14,642 nt of DNA from Collinsella aerofaciens (GTDB lineage Bacteria; Actinomycetota; Coriobacteriia; Coriobacteriales; Coriobacteriaceae), in contig RQCP01000049.1 of assembly GCA_008668235.1 (NCBI GenBank), forward strand, positions 1 to 14,642, written 5' to 3'. Position 1 is the first letter of the stretch. Each line of letters opens with the position of its first letter. Shown here in pieces: positions 5,913 through 13,754 of the stretch. The position numbers and the translations under genes are program-made. Under the pieces are notes generated by a model. That model saw only the letters and a program-made list of their open reading frames with translations, searched no databases and had not been told where the DNA came from.

Positions 5913-5949
5913 TAAAATACGCTCGAGGCACCAAACGATGCCTCGAACG
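5913..5949 (-). terminator. Terminator-like hairpin between rel and the MBL gene
   Basis: On the minus strand, CGTTCGAGGCA (5949-5939) pairs with TGCCTCGAGCG (5930-5920). The stem is 11 bp with one G-U pair and an 8-nt loop, followed by TATTTTAG. The U-run is short and abuts the next gene's ribosome site, so termination may be partial and set the ratio of the two products. Confidence 0.55.
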
Positions 5950-5984
5950 TAACCAATATCTATGATGCTGAGAGGCTCTCGCAC

Positions 5985-8345
5985 CTACACACGGCGCTTG
6001 AGTTGCGCTCCGCCCTCGCCGGGCATAAGACGGCGAGCGTCGTAGACCGAATCGACACTGCTGATGGAAGCCAGCAGCGGATCCAGGCCGCTCGCATCCG
6101 AAATCTCGACCATAAAGCGCAGGGTCGCAATACCCTCGCGGTTGGTCGAGGTGGCGGCGGAAAGGATATTGCCGCCTGCATCGCCAATGGCAATGGTGAC
6201 GTCCTTGAGCAGGCCCATGCGGTCCAGGCACTCGACCACGATCTCGACCTGGAAGAGAGTGTCGGCAGCACCATCCCACTCCACATCGATCATGCGCTCG
6301 GGATGTTCCATAAGACCCTTGACGTTGGGGCAGTTGGCGCGATGCACTGAGACACCTCGGCCACGCGTGATGAAGCCGACGATATCGTCGCCCGTCACGG
6401 GGTTGCAGCAATGAGCCAGACGGACCAGCAGGCCACTGTTGCTCTCGCCCTTAACGATAATGCCGTTACTTGCGCTCTTGCCACGCATTTGCGGCTTGCG
6501 GTTGGAGCCGCGGGCCGGCTGTTTCACGACCTCGGCGATAGCCTCGGCCTTGGTGAGCTGTTCCTCGGGCTTGGGGTCCAAGATTTGCTCGACCTTATTG
6601 CCCACAGCGCGCGGGGCAACCTTGCCGGCACCGACGGCGGCAAACAGGTCCTCGAGCTGCTTGAAGTTAAACTGCTCCGCCACGGCATTGAGCGCACGCG
6701 TGGAGCGCGGCGTAGAGATGCCATACCCGCGCTTGCGCAGGTCCTTGGCCAGCATATCGCGGCCGGCGGCAGCGTCGTCGTCCTTAGTCGCGGCGGCAAA
6801 GTAGCGACGGATCTTTGACTTGGCGGAAGGCGTCTTGACGATCTTGAGCCAATCACGCGACGGCTTGGAACTCTTGTTAGTCAGGATTTCAACGCGGTCG
6901 CCCGTCTTGATCTCGTGCGTGAGCGGAGCCACCGCACCGTTGATTTTGGCGCCGACGCAATGGTTTCCCACCTCGGTGTGAACGGCATAGGCAAAGTCGA
7001 GCGGCGTGGAGCCGGCACGAAGCGCCATGACCTCGCCTTTGGGCGTGAAGACGAAGATCTCCTGATCGAAGAGGTCGACCTTCAGCGAATGCAGGTATTC
7101 CTTGGCGTCGGTAATCTCATCAGACGCAGCCCAATCGAGTGAGTGCTTAAGCCAGTTAATCTGGTCGTCCAAACGTTGAGCGTCATTGGTCTTGGAAGCA
7201 GACGATCCGCCCGACTTCTTATATAGCCAGTGGGCGGCAATGCCGTACTCGGCCTGCTCATGCATCTCGTAGGTTCGAATCTGAATCTCGAGCGGACGAG
7301 CCGTAGGGCCGATGACCGTCGTGTGGAGCGACTGGTAGTTATTGACCTTGGGCATGGCGATATAGTCTTTAAAGCGACCGGGCATGGGGTGCCACAGCGT
7401 ATGCACCGCACCGAGCGTGGAGTAGCAATCGCGCACCGAATGCGTGATGACGCGCAGCGCCACCAGGTCGTAGATCTCGGAGAACTCCTTGCCCTTGCGC
7501 TTCATCTTTTGGTAGATGGACCAATAGTGCTTGGAACGGCCGTTGATCTGGAAGCCTTCCAGGCCAATGCGGTTGAGCTCGTCGGTGAGTGTCTTGATGG
7601 TCTCAGCCAGATAGCGCTCACGGACCTCGCGCGACTCCGCCACCATGCGCGCGATGCGCTGGTAGGCATCGGGCTCCAGGTAGAAGAAGGACAGGTCCTC
7701 GAGCTCCCACTTAATAGAGCTCATGCCCAGGCGGTCGGCCAAGGGCGCGTACACGTCCATGGTCTCGCGAGCCTTAAATAGGCGACGATCCTCGCGCAGG
7801 GCTGCCAGCGTTCGCATGTTGTGCAGACGGTCGGCAAGTTTAACGATGATGACGCGAATGTCCTTGGACATGGCGAGGAACATCTTGCGCAGCGTGAGCG
7901 CCTGCTTCTCGTCCATGCTGTCGACTTCGATGTTGGTGAGCTTGGTCACGCCATCGACGAGCTCGGCCACCGTATCGCCAAACAGGCCGGAAACATCGGC
8001 GAGCGAGGTCTCGGTATCCTCGACGGTATCGTGCAGCAGCGCGGCGCACACCACATCGCAGTCCATCTTGAGATCGGCCAGAATGATGGCCACCTCGACG
8101 GGATGGTTGATGTACATCTCACCCGAGCGCCGCTTTTGGTTGCAATGCTTCTCGGCAGCAAAGCAGTAGGCCTGCTCCACCTTGGAGAAGTCATCCTCAT
8201 TCATATATTTGAGGCACAGGCGCTCCAGCTTGTCGTAGCTGTCCGCCATAATCTCGGGCGGCAGCTCATCGGCATGCTTATAGTGCTCCATCTCCGAAAA
8301 CGGCTGGAGGGTGGAATCATGGGCGGTACGGGCTGCGGCATCCAT
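5985..8345 (-). CDS. rel: Bifunctional (p)ppGpp synthetase/hydrolase Rel
   Basis: The 786-residue product has the full long RelA/SpoT layout. The HD hydrolase domain (about 50-200) has an intact HDTVED (105-110) and LADRLHNMRTL. The synthetase domain (about 260-375) includes RVITHSVRDCYSTLGAVH, the RFKD loop (324-327), YQSLHT and EIQIRT. The RxKD form of that loop is typical of bifunctional Rel rather than RelA. A TGS domain (about 425-490), a helical region, a conserved cysteine zone (HCC at 645-647, Cys672) and a C-terminal ACT domain (about 698-770) follow. It should make and destroy the stringent-response alarmone at the ribosome. The ATG is 15 nt after the recJ stop, behind AAGGGGA, so the two are probably co-translated. 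No key residue is missing. Confidence 0.96.
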   Translation of the reverse strand: MDAAARTAHDSTLQPFSEMEHYKHADELPPEIMADSYDKLERLCLKYMNEDDFSKVEQAYCFAAEKHCNQKRRSGEMYINHPVEVAIILADLKMDCDVVCAALLHDTVEDTETSLADVSGLFGDTVAELVDGVTKLTNIEVDSMDEKQALTLRKMFLAMSKDIRVIIVKLADRLHNMRTLAALREDRRLFKARETMDVYAPLADRLGMSSIKWELEDLSFFYLEPDAYQRIARMVAESREVRERYLAETIKTLTDELNRIGLEGFQINGRSKHYWSIYQKMKRKGKEFSEIYDLVALRVITHSVRDCYSTLGAVHTLWHPMPGRFKDYIAMPKVNNYQSLHTTVIGPTARPLEIQIRTYEMHEQAEYGIAAHWLYKKSGGSSASKTNDAQRLDDQINWLKHSLDWAASDEITDAKEYLHSLKVDLFDQEIFVFTPKGEVMALRAGSTPLDFAYAVHTEVGNHCVGAKINGAVAPLTHEIKTGDRVEILTNKSSKPSRDWLKIVKTPSAKSKIRRYFAAATKDDDAAAGRDMLAKDLRKRGYGISTPRSTRALNAVAEQFNFKQLEDLFAAVGAGKVAPRAVGNKVEQILDPKPEEQLTKAEAIAEVVKQPARGSNRKPQMRGKSASNGIIVKGESNSGLLVRLAHCCNPVTGDDIVGFITRGRGVSVHRANCPNVKGLMEHPERMIDVEWDGAADTLFQVEIVVECLDRMGLLKDVTIAIGDAGGNILSAATSTNREGIATLRFMVEISDASGLDPLLASISSVDSVYDARRLMPGEGGAQLKRRV

Positions 8346-8360
8346 CGAGGTCCCCTTCCC

Positions 8361-11300
8361 CTAGGCCCGCGGTACGATCGGGCGGTTAACTTTGGCTAGC
8401 ATATCAGAAGCGCACGAATCGAGCGCCCAGCTCCGGAAAGCCGAAAACTCCATGCGCGAGCGCAAGCCCTCCAAATAGCGAATTGACCTGCTCAATTGCA
8501 CGCGGCCGGGGTTTTCGGCCATCGCAATGCGACGCGTATCGTCAAACCCCGAAACGCGACAGAAACCAAGCTCTTCGAAGATTCCTAGGCCGCTTTCCAC
8601 CGAGCGCTCGTCGACCGGCGTGCGGGCATCGATGGCAAGGCACATCTGCGCGATGTCGATATCGCTTGCGCAGAATGAATCATCCCCGGTCTTGCCGCGG
8701 TTGGAGCGCCACATGGTCTGCAGCGCGCGATAGAGTGTGACGAGCTCGTCGCGCTCGGGTGCGTAGCAGTCGAGCAGGCGCTCGTTAATGCGGGCATCGC
8801 GCGACGAATAGAGCAGGTGGATCACGGCGGGCTGGCCATCGCGACCGGCACGGCCGCTCATCTGGTTAAACTCAATGCCGCCAAACGGCATGTGATAGAG
8901 CACGACATGGCGGATATCGGGCAGGTTGACGCCCTCGCCAAAGGCAGATGTCGAGACGATGCAGCTGAGGCTGCCGTCTCGGAATGCTTCCTCCACGCGA
9001 CGGCGATCGGAACGCGCAAGCCCCGCGTTATAGAACGCGATATGGGTTGCGCAATCGGGCACACGCTTGCGCAACGTCTTGGCGAGCGCCACGGACTGGT
9101 CGCGCGAATTGACGTAAATGACGGTCTTCTCCCCCGTCGCCACGATCGACACCAAACGGTTCTCGCGGCTCGCAAGGTCGCGGTCGTCCTCGAGCTGCAG
9201 GTTCTCGCGCACCGTCTCGTCGACCACCGTGCGAGTGATCGGCAACATGCGGGCAAGCTCGGCCACGACCGGAGCCGTCGCGGTGGCCGTCGCAGCCATA
9301 ACGACCGGGTCGCCCAGGGCTTTGAGGATATCGGGCATGTCAAGATAGGCGCTGCGGTCGCCGCCCTTGGCAAGGCCGGCGTGGTGCGCCTCATCGATAA
9401 CGACAAAGCCGATGCGGCCCGAACGCGCGAAGCGGTCACGGTGGATAGACAGGAACTCGGGCGTCGTGAGCACGATACCGGTGCGGCCCGAAGCTAGACC
9501 GGCGAACACGTCATCGCGTGCGGCCTCCACGGTCTCGCCGGTCAGCACGCCAACGCCAATGCCAAGCGCTGCCATCGTCGACGAGAGGTGATAGGCCTGG
9601 TCGGCAACGAGCGCACGCAGCGGATAGACAAAGATGCTCGCACGCCCGCGAAGGACCGCCTCGCGCGCGGCATGCACATGGAAGATGAGCGACTTGCCGC
9701 GCCCCGTTCCCATAACGGCCAGAACACTGTGGTGATCGGCCAAGGCGTCGAGCGCCTCGACCTGCGCGCGGTGTGGCTGGTTCGAGCCGATAAAGCTATG
9801 GATAAGCGAGCGTGTCAGCTCGGTATAAGAAAGCTGGGCGAGCGTCTCGCGCTTGCGCGACTCCAGGCGCAGGCCGGAATCCGCCGGCTGCACGCCACGA
9901 CGAAGCTCGCATGCCGGATCGTCGACGCTGGGCAGCGTGGTATCGCGGACCAGAACATCCTTGACCATGAGCTTGGGCTTCACACGACCCTGCCAATGCT
10001 CGGCAACAGCCTCGAACACCAAGTCGACGGCGCTGTCGCAATTGATAAGCTTGTCGATCTGCGGCACACGAAACATGATGGCCGGCACACTCGCGGCGCC
10101 ATCCGTCGCCACGAAGCGCATGTGCTCGCCGGTCTTACCCACCACGGCGCGATCACACATCGTCACGCCCTCGGCAGCCAGCAGCGGCACCTTATTACCC
10201 TGGCCAAACGGCTCAAGGCGGGAAATCTGCTCGATGGTCTCGATATTCAATTCGGAAAGGTCGACCGTGGCGGCAACCTCGTCGGTGTCCTCAAAGTCCT
10301 CGGCGGGAAGCTCGGACAACACGGCGGAAAGGCGACGGCGGAACTCATCGAGCTTGGATGCCTCGATGGTCACACCCACCGCACCAGCATGTCCGCCGCG
10401 ACGAATCATCAGGTCGGAACAGCGCTCGATGGCGTCAAACAGGTTAACTTTGCCCACCGAGCGACCAGAGCCGCGCGCGATACCGTCCTCGATCGAGAAC
10501 AGCAGCGCCGGCACGTGGTAGCGGTTGGTCAGACGGCTTGCCACGATGCCCTTGACGCCCTCGTGCCAGCCTTCGCCGCCCACGACGATCACGCGTCCAC
10601 CGTCATAGGTCTCCTCGACCTTTGCCATGGCATCGCGCGTGAGCTCCGCCTCGATCTCACGGCGCTGGCGGTTGATTTCCTCGAGCTCAGCCGCCAGTGC
10701 GCTTGCTTCGATGGGATCGCGGGCAAGCAGCAGGTCGAGCGCCAGCTTGGGATCAGCCATGCGACCGGCAGCGTTTAAGCGGGGAATGAGCGAGAACGAT
10801 AGACCGTCCGCCGTAATGGTAGAAAGGTCGGCCTTGGCGAGCGCTGCAAGCGCAATGTAGCCGGGACGAGCCGTCACGCGCATCTGTTGGATGCCCTCGG
10901 CGACCAACGCGCGGTTCTCGGCCGTCAATGGCATCATGTCGGACACGGTGCCCAGCGCCGCAACCTCAATCAGCGAACGCCAATACGACGGCTTGCCCAG
11001 ACGCTCGCCCAAAACCTGCACCAGCTTGAGCGCCACACCGGCACCGGCAAGTTCACGCGAGGGCCCCTCATCCTCGAGCTTGGGGTCGGTCAGGGGCACA
11101 CTCTGCGGCACCTGGTCGGAGGGCTCGTGATGGTCCGTGACCACCAAATCGATCCCCAGGCTCTCCAGGTAGGAAACCTCTTCCTTGGCGGCAATGCCGT
11201 TATCGACGGTCACGATCAGCTGGGGACGAGCGAGCTCGTTAACGCGGTCGAGCGCCGCGCGCGAAAGACCGTAGCCCTCATCAAAGCGATGCGGAATAAA

Positions 11301-11648
11301 CGGCGTGACATCGGCGCCAAACGTGCGCAGCGCCTCGGTCAACAGGCAGGTCGACGTAATACCGTCAACGTCAAAATCGCCAAAGACTGCAATGTGCTCG
11401 TGGTTGCGAATAGCACGCTCGACGCGGTCGGCAACGACCGACATGCCCGGGATAATGAGTGGGTCGGCCCAGTCGCGATCGAGCGAAGGCGTCAAAAACA
11501 ATTGGCCCTCTTTGATGGAGCCAATGCCGTGCGCGACCATAATGCGCGCCACCAGCCCGGGAATGCCCAGACCAGCCGAAAGCTCCTTTTCGAGCTCGGG
11601 GTTTTGCTGAGCGACCGCCCAGCGATGCGTCGTCTTAAGCGATGACAT
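8361..11648 (-). CDS. recJ: RecJ exonuclease fused to a RecQ-like helicase
   Basis: One uninterrupted 1095-residue ORF encodes two enzymes. Residues ~15-570 are RecJ, a 5'-3' single-strand DNA exonuclease. Its DHH motifs are GDFDVDG (90-96), TVDNG (147-151), TDHHE (171-175) and GTVSD (233-237). The DHHA1 part has GWHEGVKGIVASRL, SGRSVG and GGHAGAVG (418-425), and an OB-like domain ends it. After a ~25-residue linker, residues ~600-940 form a superfamily 2 helicase. It has HRAQ (motif 0), GTGRGKS (647-653), YPLRALVADQ, DEAHH (752-756), TATATAP, STSAFGEGVNLPD and NQMSGRAGRDG (929-938), closest to RecQ. The RecQ zinc-binding cysteine cluster is not visible. RecQ unwinds and RecJ resects in the RecF repair pathway, so the fusion is functionally coherent. 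I chose the ATG at 11648 (AGGGG with 9-nt spacing) over an in-frame GTG at 11693. It leads the recJ-rel unit. Confidence 0.93.
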   Translation of the reverse strand: MSSLKTTHRWAVAQQNPELEKELSAGLGIPGLVARIMVAHGIGSIKEGQLFLTPSLDRDWADPLIIPGMSVVADRVERAIRNHEHIAVFGDFDVDGITSTCLLTEALRTFGADVTPFIPHRFDEGYGLSRAALDRVNELARPQLIVTVDNGIAAKEEVSYLESLGIDLVVTDHHEPSDQVPQSVPLTDPKLEDEGPSRELAGAGVALKLVQVLGERLGKPSYWRSLIEVAALGTVSDMMPLTAENRALVAEGIQQMRVTARPGYIALAALAKADLSTITADGLSFSLIPRLNAAGRMADPKLALDLLLARDPIEASALAAELEEINRQRREIEAELTRDAMAKVEETYDGGRVIVVGGEGWHEGVKGIVASRLTNRYHVPALLFSIEDGIARGSGRSVGKVNLFDAIERCSDLMIRRGGHAGAVGVTIEASKLDEFRRRLSAVLSELPAEDFEDTDEVAATVDLSELNIETIEQISRLEPFGQGNKVPLLAAEGVTMCDRAVVGKTGEHMRFVATDGAASVPAIMFRVPQIDKLINCDSAVDLVFEAVAEHWQGRVKPKLMVKDVLVRDTTLPSVDDPACELRRGVQPADSGLRLESRKRETLAQLSYTELTRSLIHSFIGSNQPHRAQVEALDALADHHSVLAVMGTGRGKSLIFHVHAAREAVLRGRASIFVYPLRALVADQAYHLSSTMAALGIGVGVLTGETVEAARDDVFAGLASGRTGIVLTTPEFLSIHRDRFARSGRIGFVVIDEAHHAGLAKGGDRSAYLDMPDILKALGDPVVMAATATATAPVVAELARMLPITRTVVDETVRENLQLEDDRDLASRENRLVSIVATGEKTVIYVNSRDQSVALAKTLRKRVPDCATHIAFYNAGLARSDRRRVEEAFRDGSLSCIVSTSAFGEGVNLPDIRHVVLYHMPFGGIEFNQMSGRAGRDGQPAVIHLLYSSRDARINERLLDCYAPERDELVTLYRALQTMWRSNRGKTGDDSFCASDIDIAQMCLAIDARTPVDERSVESGLGIFEELGFCRVSGFDDTRRIAMAENPGRVQLSRSIRYLEGLRSRMEFSAFRSWALDSCASDMLAKVNRPIVPRA

Positions 11649-11700
11649 AGGCACCCACCCCTGATAGGGGCAGGTCGCCGCGATACCTCTCACGGTTCAT
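11635..11700 (-). CDS. Possible 21-codon leader ORF overlapping recJ start
   Basis: An ATG at 11700-11698 preceded by AGAGGA (9-nt spacing) opens a 21-codon ORF beginning MNRERYRGDLP. It ends at TAA 11637-11635, overlapping the first 14 nt of recJ in another frame. Translation through it would melt the hairpin that holds the recJ ribosome site. Short length means chance is possible, and I know of no family for it. Confidence 0.4.
   Translation of the reverse strand: MNRERYRGDLPLSGVGAYVIA
11658..11670 (-). promoter_or_regulatory. Hairpin over the recJ ribosome binding site
   Basis: On the minus strand CCCCT-ATC-AGGGG forms a 5-bp stem. Its 3' arm, AGGGG (11662-11658), is the apparent Shine-Dalgarno site of the ATG at 11648. 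The stem lies wholly inside the short leader ORF. Confidence 0.45.
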
Positions 11701-11756
11701 AGCGATGAGTCCTCTGTGTATGCCCGCTTCGGCAGGCAGATCTGTTGAACGGATTT

Positions 11757-11762
11757 ATTATA
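11757..11762 (-). promoter_or_regulatory. Probable -10 of the recJ-rel promoter
   Basis: A perfect TATAAT faces left about 57 nt before the leader ORF. The -35 region at the right distance is not recognisable. The short transcript leader would include a 7-bp hairpin (11720-11737). Confidence 0.5.
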
Positions 11763-11924
11763 CCGTGCGGCGCGGACACAAATCGCCGCAGCATGCCGCG
11801 GTTTCGGTAAACGATGCCGGTAATAGCCTCGAAATAATCGAGCGTTTCTGACGCACGGACACATGTGAGCGTCTAGTATATCCAGTCAAAACGGATTCAC
11901 GAGCAAAGGGAGTCACAAGAGCAT

Positions 11925-12923
11925 ATGAAGCAATGGGTTGGACTGGGCAAGTTTCTCGCGGGGCACATGCAAATCATCGTTCCGATTTGTGTGGCGCTCG
12001 GCGTGCTCTTTCCTCAACAGATCGGCGTTCTCAAGCCCATCGTTCCCACCCTGTTTGCCTTTATGACGTTCCAAGGCGCGCTCAGCAACACCTTCCACCA
12101 GGTGGCTGAGGTGTTCCACCGTCCCCTGCATCTGATTTTGGCGTTATTTGTCTCGGCGGCGCTTATTCCCATCGCGGCCTATGCCATGGGATCGTTGTTC
12201 TTTGGTTCCAACCCCAACCTTGTCTGCGGCATCGTGCTCGAGTACAGCGTACCCGTGGCAGTCACTGCCTTTATGTGGATCAGCATGTTCGGCGGCAACG
12301 GCCCGCTCGCGCTCACCATCATCCTGACGTCCTCGGTCATCTCCCCTGTGACGATTCCGCTTACGCTCAAGCTCCTGTTGGGCGCCACCGTCGCAATCGA
12401 TGTTCCGAGCATGATGCAGAACATGGCCTTTATGATTGCCATCCCCGCCGTGCTCGGCATCGTGATCAACGAGCTCACGCGCGGATGGGGGCACGAGAAA
12501 CTCTCCCCCGCGCTCTCGCCCGCCTGCAAATTTATGATGATGGGCGTCATCGCGTCCAACTCCACCGCCATGAGCGAGTACGTGCTACACATGAACGCGG
12601 TGCGCCTGGAAGTCGCCCTCTTTATTCTGGTGTTCGCCATCAGCGGTTTTGTCGTGGGCATTCTGGTCGCCCGCGCGCTGCATCTGCCATACTGCGAAAC
12701 GACCACCATGTGCTTTACCTGCGGCATGCGCAATATCTCTTCGGGCGCCGTCATCGCCACGCAATACTTTCCGGGCGAAGTTGTGTTTCCCGTCATGTGT
12801 GGAACGTTGTTTCAGCAGGTGCTCGCCTCGCTTATCGGGCACTTCTTTGAGCGTCTGACCGGCGAGGAGCGCGCCGCCCAGCGCAAGCGCGTCGAGGCCG
12901 GCCGCGATGCAATGGCGCGCTAA
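11925..12923 (+). CDS. Bile acid:sodium symporter (BASS) family transporter
   Basis: This 332-residue protein is strongly hydrophobic, with about ten membrane segments (roughly residues 16-34, 37-55, 67-92, 96-120, 126-153, 162-183, 199-217, 228-250, 255-280, 285-308). It has the polar breaks expected of the BASS fold, including CGMRNISSGAVIA near 263-275 and ISPVTIPLTLKLL in the fifth segment. The family moves organic anions with sodium. Members outside the bile-acid carriers transport compounds such as pantothenate or pyruvate, so the substrate cannot be named. It is the only plus-strand gene and is divergent from recJ. GGGAG lies 12 nt before the ATG, which is rather far. An upstream TAGTAT/TATATC stretch (11874-11882) is a weak promoter candidate, next to the palindrome CACATGTG (11860-11867). 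Confidence 0.85.
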   Translation: MKQWVGLGKFLAGHMQIIVPICVALGVLFPQQIGVLKPIVPTLFAFMTFQGALSNTFHQVAEVFHRPLHLILALFVSAALIPIAAYAMGSLFFGSNPNLVCGIVLEYSVPVAVTAFMWISMFGGNGPLALTIILTSSVISPVTIPLTLKLLLGATVAIDVPSMMQNMAFMIAIPAVLGIVINELTRGWGHEKLSPALSPACKFMMMGVIASNSTAMSEYVLHMNAVRLEVALFILVFAISGFVVGILVARALHLPYCETTTMCFTCGMRNISSGAVIATQYFPGEVVFPVMCGTLFQQVLASLIGHFFERLTGEERAAQRKRVEAGRDAMAR

Positions 12924-12928
12924 ACCGT

Positions 12929-12966
12929 CCGCAGTGTGCGGGCGCTCACTTTACGATGTGAGCGCC
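12929..12966. other. Tandem inverted repeats between convergent genes
   Basis: ccgca/tgcgg (12929-12933/12937-12941) is followed by a perfect 9-bp ggcgctcac/gtgagcgcc (12941-12949/12958-12966). The latter has the stop codon of the minus-strand gene in its loop. There is no T-run on either side, so terminator function for the two convergent genes is plausible but not proven. Confidence 0.5.
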
Positions 12967-13751
12967 TCCAGATGTGCGCGGAGTCGCTCCGCATCGACAT
13001 CGAGCGTGGTCTCAGCATTGACCTGAGCCAGCCGATACCCGACAAAGTAGGGTGAAACCACCCAACGTGGAAGCGCCTTGGCAATGGTCCGGCCGCTCAT
13101 GTGATAGAAGAACAGGTTGTACGACTCTGCACGACCGCCATGGTGCTCGTGCAAGATATAGCGCAGAGCTACCTGGATTGCGTCGGCGAAGAGATCCGCC
13201 TCGGCTTGGTCTCTCGTGTCATCGCTGGCGGCGATTCCCTGCGGGGCTGAAACGTTGATCTCAAAGAACCCCATGATCGGTTCGGTTGAGATGTTGACCG
13301 CGATTCTCCCCTGTTGCCAGACATTGATGCCTTCGAAATTGGCAGAAGTCAGCGAAGCATAGCCGTCTTCCTGCTCCAAACCCACAATCTGCATGTGCGG
13401 ATGGACGAGGCTGCCGCCCGAAAGCGGGCCTTTGTTCTTGTACATGAGCACACTGCAGTACTGTTGGGAATCGATTATCTGCTGCCAACAGCCCAGGGCA
13501 AACCGCATCACATGATGCAGCTCATCCGGTTCATAGGTCACCAGGTCGGCGTCGTGATTGGCAGACTCGATCAATACGGTCTGACGTGTGGCCCGCAATG
13601 TCTTGAACTTATTCTCGAGCCAGATGCAGTCACCATCGCGCTGGATGATGTTGGCAAGCCCCTCCGTGTCGCAAAAGGGGCACGCGGTGCCAGGGCGACG
13701 ATTATCGTCGGGCTTACCGCTCGCCTGCTGAACATCAAATACCAGCGCCAC
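12951..13751 (-). CDS. DUF4931 / galactose-1-phosphate uridylyltransferase-like protein
   Basis: The 266-residue product belongs to the HIT-like superfamily and resembles the DUF4931 family. A CPFCDTEG at 24-31 suggests a metal site. GGSLVHPHMQIVG (112-124) gives the H-x-H-x-Q signature in which, in GalT, the second histidine becomes nucleotidylated. A later ALRYILHEHHGGRAESYNLFFYHM segment is also typical. A nucleotidyl transferase or hydrolase acting on a sugar or nucleoside phosphate is likely, but the substrate is unknown and I would not call it galT. The GTG start lies 3 nt after the cutC stop, with a perfect GGAGGT inside the cutC end and 7-nt spacing. The two genes should therefore be translated together. 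Confidence 0.75.
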   Translation of the reverse strand: MALVFDVQQASGKPDDNRRPGTACPFCDTEGLANIIQRDGDCIWLENKFKTLRATRQTVLIESANHDADLVTYEPDELHHVMRFALGCWQQIIDSQQYCSVLMYKNKGPLSGGSLVHPHMQIVGLEQEDGYASLTSANFEGINVWQQGRIAVNISTEPIMGFFEINVSAPQGIAASDDTRDQAEADLFADAIQVALRYILHEHHGGRAESYNLFFYHMSGRTIAKALPRWVVSPYFVGYRLAQVNAETTLDVDAERLRAHLEALTS

Positions 13752-13754
13752 GGG

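Noticed and set aside
9588..11645. Long plus-strand ORFs (252 and 396 residues) antisense to recJ
   Set aside because: They are mirror ORFs created by GC-rich codon usage of recJ. They have low-complexity His/Arg/Ala-rich translations and no recognisable domain.
12951..13751. True galT (Leloir pathway)
   Set aside because: At 266 residues it is shorter than GalT (about 350), shares mainly the H-x-H-x-Q signature, and no galK or galE is nearby.
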